From Ignavibacteriaceae bacterium (lineage in GTDB: Bacteria > Bacteroidota > Ignavibacteria > Ignavibacteriales > Ignavibacteriaceae): a stretch of 64,000 nucleotides of DNA. A program made the position numbers and the translations under genes. Location: assembly GCA_013388545.1 (NCBI GenBank), contig JACAFB010000001.1:62001-126000 (forward strand). Reading direction: 5' to 3'. The notes beneath the pieces are model-generated. The model was not told the origin of the DNA, did no database searches, and saw only the letters and a program-made list of their open reading frames with translations. Position 1 is the stretch's first letter. Every line of letters starts with the position of its first letter. Shown here piece after piece: positions 36,002-44,301 of the stretch.

Positions 36002-36391
36002 ACACAAACGAATTAAAGAATTCCTGATAATATTCAGAGGCTTAAATATTAATGTTTTCTGTTCTGTAATAATTAATAAATCTGTGGTAAAAATTTCAGC
36101 CGACACAAAATACACAAGTTAATTTTACCTCTACATTGCTCCATTTACTTATCATTTCTCTCAAAGCTCATTCTGATGGCATAATTTTTCCTCTTCAAAT
36201 GAATATTGTTTGAAATGCAAACATAAATCAGTCCTTTGAAATTTAGCTTCTGCGAATTACGGTGGAAATAGTTACTTGAAAAAGAAAAAACTACAGGTAA
36301 GAATTTCAAAACCCGGAAATATTCGCCAATCATTTCTAGATCGCAGATTGTTCTTCATAAAAATAAATAAAGAAGAGAGGTTTTATCAGAC
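36002..36391. other. 390-bp gene-free AT-rich region upstream of the pilin operon
   Basis: No gene, tRNA or clear terminator is seen. A 62-codon open frame on the minus strand (36145-36333) has no homology-like features or ribosome site. The region should hold the promoter of the pilin/secretion operon, but no convincing TAnnTTTG box or sigma-54 GG-N10-GC site was found. The GAGAGG (36375-36380) before the GTG at 36392 is the only clear signal. Confidence 0.5.
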
Positions 36392-36772
36392 GTGGGACAA
36401 CAACAACTATTACTCATAGCGTTAGCTATTATTGTTGTAGGAGTAGGCATCGCGATTTCAGTTCAGCTTTTTAGATCAAATGCAATATCAACAAAAAGAG
36501 ATTTGCTCATAGATGAAAGTCATAACATTGCTGCAATTGCGATTGCTTATTATAAAAGGCCTGTTCAATTTGGAGGGGGAGGTAAGTCCTTCATTGGATG
36601 GGAAGTTCCTGAAAGCATGGTTGTTACAGCGAATGGAACTTATACAGCAACAGTATTTGCCGACAGCATTATAATTCGTGCAGTTGGCACAGAGCTTGTA
36701 ACGGATAACGATAGTATTGAAGTAAAAACAAGTGTTTATTCAGATTCTTATCGATCGACTATAATTCATTAG
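36392..36772 (+). CDS. Atypical pilin-like protein 1 (probable minor subunit)
   Basis: This 126-residue protein begins M-G-QQQLLL, followed by one hydrophobic helix of about 20 residues, and then a small beta-rich soluble domain. It shares this plan with the next gene: the NA...RD turn after the helix, the YYKRP motif, the run of four glycines followed by FIGW, and TTANGTYT-like wording. The hydrophobic N-terminus and the downstream assembly genes point to a pilin-type subunit. A normal pilin has a basic leader and Glu at +5; neither exists here. The start is GTG with GAGAGG 11 bases upstream, suggesting weaker expression than its neighbour. Confidence 0.6.
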   Translation: MGQQQLLLIALAIIVVGVGIAISVQLFRSNAISTKRDLLIDESHNIAAIAIAYYKRPVQFGGGGKSFIGWEVPESMVVTANGTYTATVFADSIIIRAVGTELVTDNDSIEVKTSVYSDSYRSTIIH

Positions 36773-36841
36773 TGATTAAAAGAGGAAACTCTAAAATTCA
36801 GTTAAACAACTAACTCAACCAAACAACATAGGAGAACTAAA

Positions 36842-37219
36842 ATGGGTCAACAACAACTTCTTCTCATCGTGCTCGGCGTTATCGTAGTTGGTATCGCAGT
36901 AGTAGTAGGTATTAACTTATTTAATGCAAACGCAGTAAATGCAAACCGCGATGGAGTAATTTCAGATTTGAATAACCTGGGCGCAATGGCTCAGCAGTAT
37001 TACAAGAAACCAACCTCTATGGGTGGTGGCGGAAATACATTCACAGGTTGGACTATTCCTACCCAGTTAGCTACAACAGCTAATGGTTCATACACTGGAA
37101 CCGGTTCAGGAACCTCTTTTACAATTACAGGTACCGGTAACGAAAAACAAGGCGGCAGCCCTGTTAAGTATACTGCTACTGTTACAGCTGATTCGATACA
37201 GATCACTAAAAATAACTAA
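36842..37219 (+). CDS. Atypical pilin-like protein 2 (probable major subunit)
   Basis: This 125-residue paralogue of the preceding gene also starts MGQQQLLLI and has a 20-residue hydrophobic helix (residues 5-26). After the helix come NANAVNANRD, QQYYKKP, a GGGG run, TFTGWTIP, and a Thr/Gly-rich beta region ending in KNN. A strong AGGAG site (36830-36834) precedes the ATG, and a hairpin lies just after the stop. Both fit a highly expressed subunit. If a prepilin peptidase cuts after Gly2, the mature protein starts with Gln and lacks Glu5. A plain membrane-anchored protein is the alternative. Confidence 0.65.
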   Translation: MGQQQLLLIVLGVIVVGIAVVVGINLFNANAVNANRDGVISDLNNLGAMAQQYYKKPTSMGGGGNTFTGWTIPTQLATTANGSYTGTGSGTSFTITGTGNEKQGGSPVKYTATVTADSIQITKNN

Positions 37220-37242
37220 CGGTTAATTAGTCAAACTTTGAA

Positions 37243-37274
37243 AGGCTGGTAAATTATTAATATTTTATCAGCCT
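37243..37274 (+). terminator. Partial terminator/attenuator after the pilin genes
   Basis: Arms aggctggtaaa (37243-37253) and tttatcagcct (37264-37274) form an 11-bp stem with one G-U pair and a 10-nt loop, followed by cttcgtatttt. It stands between the pilin-like gene and gspF-like gene, so it could raise subunit mRNA over the rest of the operon. Confidence 0.65.
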
Positions 37275-37295
37275 CTTCGTATTTTAAAGGGATAT

Positions 37296-38675
37296 ATGGT
37301 TGAATTAAAGTTTACGGCTATCAAGGCCAATGGCCAATCGTTAACAGGCTCGCTTTCTGGAGATTCACTATCTGAAACGAAAAAGAAAATTTCCAGACTC
37401 GCCGAAAAAAATCAATTGAAGATTCAATCAATTGAAAAGAAGGCAACGTTCCTTTATAAAGTTCGTAAGGGAAAAGAAAAGCCTATTACCGGCGAACAAA
37501 AAGCCTTCAACAAAAAGGAAGTCGAAGAGGCGTTAGCCCGCCTAGGTTATGAAGTTCTTTCTGTTAATAAAAAACTTTTTGAAGTTCAACGTAAGCCGCC
37601 TGTTGCCGATATAGTTACTTTTGTTAAAATTAGTGCTGAACTGCTTGATCAAAAACTGCCTTATGGTGAAATACTAAATCTTTTAATCAATGACACTCAG
37701 AACTCTACTTTAAAAAATGCACTGAAAGAAATTAATAACGAGTTAAAAAAAGGAGCAGACAGCGAAGCCACTTTCTTAAAATACCAGCATGTTTTCGGAA
37801 AATTTACTTCTTATATGCTGGGACTTGCTTCAAAAAGTGGTAATATGACTGAGATATATAAAGCAACAGCAAAGTTTCTGGAACGAAGACAGGAATTCAG
37901 AAAAAATTTGAGAAGTGCTTTAATAACCCCTGCTGTCACTGTTTTTGTGCTTTTTCTTGCTGTCATTTTTTATGTTGCTTACATATTTCCTGAAACAGCA
38001 AGACTTTTTGTAAAGTTTGGAATTGACTTACCCCCTATGACGGCATTCACTCTGAAAATGAGTGATTTTCTCATTGAAAATGTCTGGCTCGTAACTGCTT
38101 TTATCGTTCTGCCGCCAATTGCATTGTTTCAGTGGTCGCGAACAAAAAAAGGCAGAATCCTTTTCGATCAGTATATTCTGAAAATTCCTGTGCTTGGCCC
38201 TCTTGTGCATAAAACTCTTATTGAAGTTTATTGCCGCGTTTTCTATACATTGTATAGTGGGAGCGCTGAAAGTATAGAACCGATAAGAATTGCTGCAGAG
38301 GCAACGGGCAATCGATACTTTGAAGACCGGGTTAAAAACATCGCCATTCCTATGATGATTAAAAAAGGCGTCGGAATGACGGAGGCATTTACTGCCAGCG
38401 GTGTTTTTACCGAAACTGCTTTGTCACGTTTGCATTCCGGTGAAGAGACAGGAACTATTAAAAACACTTCGCTCCAGCTGGCAAATTATTATGAAAGCGA
38501 AACTGTTTATAAATTAAAAAATCTGATTGAACTGATTCAGGTTATTATTGCAATGATTATTATGTTTGTAATGATTGCTTTAACTTTAGTCTCTGCCGAA
38601 ACAGCTACTGTAAGACCCAAAAACCCGGCAGAAATAGGAGCTCTGATTGAACAGATTAAAAGTATGTTTACATGA
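37296..38675 (+). CDS. GspF/PilC-type inner-membrane assembly protein
   Basis: This platform protein of type IV pili or type II secretion has 459 residues. Two T2SSF modules are recognisable: VTFVKISAELLDQKLPYGEI with LGLASKSGNMTEIYKATAKF at about 110-200, and VFYTLYSGSAESIEPI with LHSGEETGTIKNTSLQLANY at about 312-400. Three hydrophobic segments accompany them (about 208-230, 262-282 and 410-430). The first 95 residues hold an N-terminal soluble region seemingly made of two half-repeats (SETKKKISRLAEKNQLKIQ and KKEVEEALARLGYEVLS), longer than usual. Its stop overlaps the ATPase gene by 4 bp. Confidence 0.88.
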   Translation: MVELKFTAIKANGQSLTGSLSGDSLSETKKKISRLAEKNQLKIQSIEKKATFLYKVRKGKEKPITGEQKAFNKKEVEEALARLGYEVLSVNKKLFEVQRKPPVADIVTFVKISAELLDQKLPYGEILNLLINDTQNSTLKNALKEINNELKKGADSEATFLKYQHVFGKFTSYMLGLASKSGNMTEIYKATAKFLERRQEFRKNLRSALITPAVTVFVLFLAVIFYVAYIFPETARLFVKFGIDLPPMTAFTLKMSDFLIENVWLVTAFIVLPPIALFQWSRTKKGRILFDQYILKIPVLGPLVHKTLIEVYCRVFYTLYSGSAESIEPIRIAAEATGNRYFEDRVKNIAIPMMIKKGVGMTEAFTASGVFTETALSRLHSGEETGTIKNTSLQLANYYESETVYKLKNLIELIQVIIAMIIMFVMIALTLVSAETATVRPKNPAEIGALIEQIKSMFT

Positions 38676-40462
38676 TCGAATCCAACGTGGAGATGACCGA
38701 CAAAATCGGTTATCTCCTTTTTAAAAAAGGCATAATTGATTCGGCCACTCTTGAAAAAGCATTAGCAGCAAAAGCTAATGATAAGAGTAAGATCAAAAGA
38801 AATCTTGCGCAAATACTTGTGCATGATTTTCAGTATGATCATGATGTCATTTTCAGGGAGGTGGCAATTTTATATGCATTCAGAGAACTTGATACTCGTC
38901 CCGAAGATATTCCCCCGCAGCGCCTTGAAATAATTAAGCAGATGGTTAATAATGCAAGCGAACCGTTAAAGGCATTAATGGCCAAGCATGCTGTGCTTCC
39001 TTTTATGTATGACGAGAGAATAAAAGATAAATTAATTCTCGCGGCAATAGATCCCACCGATCGGAATATTCCTAAAATTGCATTTGGGCTAAATGCTAAA
39101 AAATATGAAGTAATTTTCATCAAGAAAAAAGATTATGAAAAGATAATTCAAACAATTCTTCCTCCGGAAAATGTTTATTTGAAAATGATGCAGGAGGAGG
39201 GAGTTGAATATCACGTTGAAGAAGACGATTCTTCAGTTGATGAAGAAGAGCTTGATGCTGAAATTAATCGCAGCGCTCTTATAAATCTTGTTGAAGGTGC
39301 TTTGGTTGAAGGGGTAAGACGAGGAGCCAGTGATATTCATTTTCTTCCCAAGGCAGGAATGAAAACCGAAATCATTTTCAGAATAGATGGTAATCTTCAG
39401 CTATGGCACGTGCAGGAAAATACTTTGCCAGAAGCTGTTGCTGCTGTAGTCAAAGACCGGGCAAAGGGAATGGACAGATTTGAAAGAGAATTAGCTCAGG
39501 ATGGGTTCATTCAGAGAGAGATAGATGGAAACGTGATTCGTTTCAGAGTTTCGGTTCTTCCGATGGTAGGAACAGAATTAAAAAATAAGTTCGAAAGCAT
39601 TGTAATCCGAATTCTTGATGATCGTAAAGTCATTAAGGATTTAAACGCTCTTGGTCTAACGGGTTATACAATGGATGTTTTTGTTAAAGCAATAAATCAA
39701 CCACAGGGGATGGTAATCCTAACCGGACCAACGGGAAGTGGAAAGAGCACTACTCTCGTTGCTGCTCTGTACCAGGTGATTGATCCAACTGTTAATGTAT
39801 TGACAGTTGAAGATCCGGTTGAATATGTTATTCAGGGTGCAAGGCAGTTGAAGATTGGTCATAAGATGAACTTTGAACAAGCAATTCGCTCAATATTAAG
39901 ACACGATCCGGATATAGTGCTTGTTGGAGAAATGAGAGATAAAGAAACCGCAGAAGTGGCAATTAAATTGGCAAATACAGGGCACCTTACATTCTCAACT
40001 CTTCATACCAATGATGCACCCAGCGCGGTTGCAAGATTATATAAAATGGGTATAGAACCTTTTCTAATTGCATATGCTATTAATCTCATAGTGGCACAGA
40101 GATTGATCCGTAAGCTCTGTTCAAACTGTAAAAAGCGAGTGGTAAATTTTGACGAAGGTCTTATGAATGCTGCAGGCCTTAATATTGCAGAATGGCGGAA
40201 TTACACTATTTATTCAGCCCGAGGATGTGATAAATGTAACGGAACAGGCTATAAAGGTAGAATTGCAATTCACGAAGCACTCTATTTTACCAAAGATATC
40301 AGGCAAATCATAGTAAGATCGGGGGCGGAAGTTGATGAAGAATCTATAAGGATTCAGGCAAAAAAAGATGGAATGCTAAACCTTCGTGAATCCGGGCTAG
40401 AGAAAGTTAAACTAGGTCTGACATCAATTGAGGAAGTATTAGCTGGTACTTCAGAGGAATAA
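38672..40462 (+). CDS. GspE/PilB-type assembly ATPase
   Basis: This extension ATPase powers subunit assembly. It has an N-terminal MshEN-like domain (about 1-165), Walker A LTGPTGSGKSTTLVAALY, an intact Asp box VEDPVEYVI, Walker B-type DPDIVLVGEMRDKETAE, and the His box TLHTNDAPSAV. A tetracysteine zinc site (CSNCKKR ... CDKCNGTGYKG) marks the PilB/GspE branch. The length of 596 residues is normal. It is translationally coupled to the GspF-like gene. Confidence 0.93.
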   Translation: MIESNVEMTDKIGYLLFKKGIIDSATLEKALAAKANDKSKIKRNLAQILVHDFQYDHDVIFREVAILYAFRELDTRPEDIPPQRLEIIKQMVNNASEPLKALMAKHAVLPFMYDERIKDKLILAAIDPTDRNIPKIAFGLNAKKYEVIFIKKKDYEKIIQTILPPENVYLKMMQEEGVEYHVEEDDSSVDEEELDAEINRSALINLVEGALVEGVRRGASDIHFLPKAGMKTEIIFRIDGNLQLWHVQENTLPEAVAAVVKDRAKGMDRFERELAQDGFIQREIDGNVIRFRVSVLPMVGTELKNKFESIVIRILDDRKVIKDLNALGLTGYTMDVFVKAINQPQGMVILTGPTGSGKSTTLVAALYQVIDPTVNVLTVEDPVEYVIQGARQLKIGHKMNFEQAIRSILRHDPDIVLVGEMRDKETAEVAIKLANTGHLTFSTLHTNDAPSAVARLYKMGIEPFLIAYAINLIVAQRLIRKLCSNCKKRVVNFDEGLMNAAGLNIAEWRNYTIYSARGCDKCNGTGYKGRIAIHEALYFTKDIRQIIVRSGAEVDEESIRIQAKKDGMLNLRESGLEKVKLGLTSIEEVLAGTSEE

Positions 40463-40630
40463 TTACTCTCCTCAATAGTAAATATTACCACATAAAACCG
40501 GCTTTCTTTTTGAACCTTAAGATAAGCATATGAAATAATTTAAGTTATTGTAATAATTTAAATAAAATTCTGCTTGTCTTTCTGCTAAATACATTATAAG
40601 TTAGCGTTTAGAACTTTTGAAAGGGTTCGT

Positions 40631-41860
40631 GTGGTTCAAGTTCCTGAAAAAACTATTCTTTCGAATTTTGTAAAATCTATTCCTGAGACACACTTCGGTC
40701 CAGAAAGAATAACTTATATTCTGGATAATATTGAAAGCATGCGACCGGAAGATAGATTAACCCTCCGTAATTTATTCAACAAATTCCTCACTATGATGCT
40801 CGAACGCGAGGCCTCTGATATTGAAGTCGGCGGTCACGGAAATGCCGGTTATGTTTGGATGCGAATTCATGGAAAGAAAGAACGGGTTAAAGAACTTCCT
40901 CAATTAACCACTGATGAAGCAGCTGTTTTTATAATCAATCTATTCAATTCAAACCAGCGTAAATTCCTTGCCGTTTCAAAAAACCTCGATTTTAGTTATA
41001 CATTCTTCTATGAAAGACGAAAACAAAACGTAAGATTCAGAGCAGATGCCTATTTTGATCTCGACACACTTGCTTTGAACATGAGAGCAATTAATGTTAC
41101 AATACGTCCTCTTTCATCTCTTGGTTTCCATCCGAATGCTGTCAAGATGATGAGTCATTCGTACATTAAGTTTGGATTATCCCTCGTAACAGGAATTACA
41201 GGTTCAGGAAAATCAACCACACTTGATTCTTTCATTGACGATCATAACAAATATGATCCTTGCCATATTGTTATAATTGCCTCGCCGATTGAGTACGTAC
41301 ATACTTCTAATGTTTCAATTATCAGACATAGAGAAGTCGGAAGAGACGTTTTATCTTTTAAAGATGGAGTTATTCAGTCACTTAGGCAGGACCCTGACAT
41401 CATAGTAGTTGGTGAAATGAGAGATCCGGATACTATAATGGCTGCACTGGAAGTTACAGATACAGGTCATAAAGTTTTTTCAACACTTCATACTTCTTCT
41501 GCAATGGAATCGATAGACAGAATTATTGCAGAGTGTCATCCAAGCGAACAAGAACGCGTAAGAAACAGACTTGCAGATGTGTTAATAACAGTTGTGTCAC
41601 AAAAACTTCTTCCAAGCCTGGATGGGAAACGGGTTCTTGCCAAAGAAGTGTTAATAGTAACTCCAAGTGTTCGGGCCGCAATAAAGAATAATAATATTTC
41701 AGAAATTTATATGATGATTAATCAGGGGGGATCTTTGGGAATGATAACGATGGAACAGGATTTAAAAAGATTATATTTGGAAAGGAGAATTTCTGCAGAA
41801 ACTGCAGTTTCCTATGCAAACAATAAAAACAGAATTAAAGAATTATTGGCATCAGTATAA
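40631..41860 (+). CDS. PilT-like ATPase with altered Asp box
   Basis: This 409-residue hexameric ATPase matches the retraction motors of type IV pili. Walker A is GITGSGKSTTL, Walker B-type DPDIIVVGEMRDPDTIMAA, the His box is TLHTSSAMESIDR, and the C-terminal AIKNNNISEIYMMI resembles the AIRNLIRE motif. The Asp-box segment that in PilT reads EDPIE is ASPIE here (PilT Glu and Asp are Ala and Ser). GTG is the start, with GAAAGGG nearby. A 168-bp gap separates it from the GspE gene. The last base of its stop is the first base of the next ATG. Confidence 0.85.
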   Translation: MVQVPEKTILSNFVKSIPETHFGPERITYILDNIESMRPEDRLTLRNLFNKFLTMMLEREASDIEVGGHGNAGYVWMRIHGKKERVKELPQLTTDEAAVFIINLFNSNQRKFLAVSKNLDFSYTFFYERRKQNVRFRADAYFDLDTLALNMRAINVTIRPLSSLGFHPNAVKMMSHSYIKFGLSLVTGITGSGKSTTLDSFIDDHNKYDPCHIVIIASPIEYVHTSNVSIIRHREVGRDVLSFKDGVIQSLRQDPDIIVVGEMRDPDTIMAALEVTDTGHKVFSTLHTSSAMESIDRIIAECHPSEQERVRNRLADVLITVVSQKLLPSLDGKRVLAKEVLIVTPSVRAAIKNNNISEIYMMINQGGSLGMITMEQDLKRLYLERRISAETAVSYANNKNRIKELLASV

Positions 41861-43401
41861 TGAAACCTCTTGTTTGTACATACTGCGAAGGTAACGATAT
41901 AAAAATTGTTGTAGTAAACAAAGAGAATAACAAACTCAAGGTTTACAGGATAGCAACTGCTGATGTTCCTGTTTCAACACTAAATGTTGAGGAAGGAATT
42001 GGGGGAGTTAACCTGGAAAGTGATGATACGTCTTTGCTTGGAATCGAAAAAGATGCCGGCGCAATTGAACGCAATATGTATGAATCCTCAATTACGGGCA
42101 TAAAACAATCGCTCTATGGATTGAACCTGAATAAACACCTTTTTATTCCGGCCTTAACCGAACCTGCCGTTTATTATCATGTTTTTGAGGGAGCTAAACA
42201 ACCAAAGGCATCCAAGTTAAACCAGCTTATCATTGAAGATATCAGAGAAACAAAGAATATTGTTGTCGAAAAAGAAAGTTTAGATTATGTAGAGCTTTCT
42301 GACCGATCTTTATTATCGGTATTTATTCCGGGAGAAGTTGCCTGCATAAATCTGATTAATAGTCTGGCTCGTTTGAACGACAGGCGAAATTATAAAATTC
42401 CAACCGCAAAAAGTGCTGAAATATCCCTTGCCTATTATGTCGCTAAAAGAAAAAAATTCTTTCCTGATGACTACTCGCTTATTGTTTATATTGGCAAGGA
42501 ATACAGTAAGTTGATATTTCTCCATGGAAGAAAGCTTAAACACCTCGGTGCAACTCTTGACATCGGCACAGTGAACCTGCATACATACGATGTTTATTTT
42601 TCGAAAATATTGCTTGAAATGGAAAACGGTGGAATAACTTCGCTAGACAATATAATTGTATGCGGCGAAGATGATTCTGAAAATATTATTCTTTCATTCT
42701 ACGGTACATTCCCCGAAGCAAATGTATCGAGGCTCGAGTTTGATGATCTTGATTTATCATTAATTGAAGATGAGATCAAAAACTCATTTTCAACATTCTG
42801 CATTCCTATTGCTGTTGCAACCGATTATTATGATACATTATCTCAAGAGCACAAAGGTATTCGGCTTCTTCCAAAATCTGTTAGAGAAGAGCAGAAATTT
42901 TTCCAGTTTTCCTGGCATGGTTATGCGATGCTGCCGCTTTTATTTGCAGCCGCATTTTTTATTACCTATCAGATTCTACAGAACACAAGAGAAATAAACA
43001 GGATGAATACTGAAATTGAAGAATTAACCAGGCTGCAGATTCAAAATCAGGAAATACTCACTCAAATTGCCGGCCTCGAAACCAGAATAAATAGTTTTGA
43101 TCAGACCCAGGCAATACTTGACTCTGCAACAGCAGGAACAGAAGTTCTCAGAAAAATTGTTGAGCACATTTCTGACTTTTGCGGACAAAGACAGAACTTC
43201 TGGATAACTAAAATTGCCCGGGGAGAAGGAGACCTGGTTGCAGTTGAGGGGTATTCACTTTCGAAAAACGTTATGACTGAGTTTGCTTATTCTTTTGAAT
43301 CTGCCACTCTAAATAGTGTTACTTACGAAATGCTTAGGGATAAAAATGCCTATAAGTTTAACATCACATTTAATCTTTCAAACTTCCCGAAGAAAGAATG
43401 A
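41860..43401 (+). CDS. PilM-PilN fusion (GspL-like) protein
   Basis: This 513-residue protein combines two normally separate pilus components. The first 340 or so residues are cytoplasmic and show an actin-like fold in outline (SLIVYIGKEYSKLIFLHG, NIIVCGEDDSENII), as in PilM or GspL. A single transmembrane helix (YAMLPLLFAAAFFITYQIL, about 353-373) is followed by a coiled coil (about 375-430) and a PilN-like ferredoxin-like periplasmic domain. This links cytoplasmic ATPase contacts to the periplasmic ring. The N-terminal actin-like half is strongly diverged, so the PilM identity rests on position and overall layout. Confidence 0.72.
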   Translation: MKPLVCTYCEGNDIKIVVVNKENNKLKVYRIATADVPVSTLNVEEGIGGVNLESDDTSLLGIEKDAGAIERNMYESSITGIKQSLYGLNLNKHLFIPALTEPAVYYHVFEGAKQPKASKLNQLIIEDIRETKNIVVEKESLDYVELSDRSLLSVFIPGEVACINLINSLARLNDRRNYKIPTAKSAEISLAYYVAKRKKFFPDDYSLIVYIGKEYSKLIFLHGRKLKHLGATLDIGTVNLHTYDVYFSKILLEMENGGITSLDNIIVCGEDDSENIILSFYGTFPEANVSRLEFDDLDLSLIEDEIKNSFSTFCIPIAVATDYYDTLSQEHKGIRLLPKSVREEQKFFQFSWHGYAMLPLLFAAAFFITYQILQNTREINRMNTEIEELTRLQIQNQEILTQIAGLETRINSFDQTQAILDSATAGTEVLRKIVEHISDFCGQRQNFWITKIARGEGDLVAVEGYSLSKNVMTEFAYSFESATLNSVTYEMLRDKNAYKFNITFNLSNFPKKE

Positions 43402-44300
43402 ATAAAAAAATAAGAAGTACTCTTGGGCTTGTTGGATTACTGATTCTAATCCTGGTTCTGGGATTTGGATATATTTTCCTGTTCCAGAAAAGTGATTTGG
43501 ATGAAAAGTCAAAAAAACTTAAAGAGCTCCAGGCAAATAAATATGATACAGAAGCTCTCAAGCTTCAGTATGCAGAACTTAAAGTAGAAGCAGACAGACT
43601 GGATTCCATTTTAGCCAACAGGAAATTCAACATACCCCAAAACCTATCTTCAATTAAGTTCTTTAATTTCCTCAACAATGTAACTTCTACCACCTCTCCT
43701 CTTATCAAAGTAAATACAGAATTTGCCGAACAAAAACAGGACAAAGACTTTTTCTATTACCTTTATAAGCTGAATGGAAGTGGCACGTTTAATGATATTT
43801 ATAGCCTGATATATGCAATTGAATTCAGTAAGGAATTAAAAAAAATAACATCTTTTTCAATAACGAACCTTGTTTCTCTGGATGAAGAACAGGTTCCCCA
43901 GTTTTTGGTCAGTTATGCAATGGAGGTTCGGGTTTATTTTTCAAATGATAACAGGTTTGCACCTGCAGATGTGAAAGAAAACAATCTGATTGCTAGAAAA
44001 CTTCACGATGCTTTCTATCCACTGATTAGAAATGAAATTCCGCCTAATGTGGATGGATTACTTGATGTTCAGGGCGCCCGATTGCTGGCATTAATTCCTG
44101 AAGGAGCTTTTCTCGTTGATGCCAAAGGCAATTCTTATCTTATTTGGGAAGGTGAGCAGGTTTATCTTGGTTATTTAACCAAGATTGATTATGATAATAA
44201 CAAAGTAAGCTTCATACTGAATAAAGGTGGAATAATTGAAAAAGTTAATCTTGAGCTTGAAAGAGAGATAACAAATCAGAAAACTGAAAACGAGCCATAA
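43398..44300 (+). CDS. PilO-PilP fusion protein
   Basis: This 300-residue protein has an N-terminal transmembrane helix (LGLVGLLILILVLGFGYIFL, residues 9-28), a coiled coil (about 32-75) and a PilO-like alpha/beta domain (about 85-190). The C-terminal 90 residues contain GAFLVDAKGNSYLIWEGEQV and YLGYLTKIDYDNNKVSFIL, which match the small beta domain of PilP/GspC that touches the secretin. A single polypeptide would therefore bridge the inner-membrane ring and the secretin. The gene overlaps the PilM-PilN gene by 4 bp. Confidence 0.65.
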   Translation: MNKKIRSTLGLVGLLILILVLGFGYIFLFQKSDLDEKSKKLKELQANKYDTEALKLQYAELKVEADRLDSILANRKFNIPQNLSSIKFFNFLNNVTSTTSPLIKVNTEFAEQKQDKDFFYYLYKLNGSGTFNDIYSLIYAIEFSKELKKITSFSITNLVSLDEEQVPQFLVSYAMEVRVYFSNDNRFAPADVKENNLIARKLHDAFYPLIRNEIPPNVDGLLDVQGARLLALIPEGAFLVDAKGNSYLIWEGEQVYLGYLTKIDYDNNKVSFILNKGGIIEKVNLELEREITNQKTENEP

Positions 44301-44301
44301 C

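Noticed and set aside
36145-36333. A 62-codon minus-strand open frame in the gap before the pilin operon
   Set aside because: No ribosome site, no recognisable domain, and AT-rich composition that makes chance open frames common.
36002-36391. Sigma-54 promoter before the pilin operon
   Set aside because: Type IV pilin genes often use sigma-54 and two activators are in this window, but no GG-N10-GC site with acceptable flanks was found.
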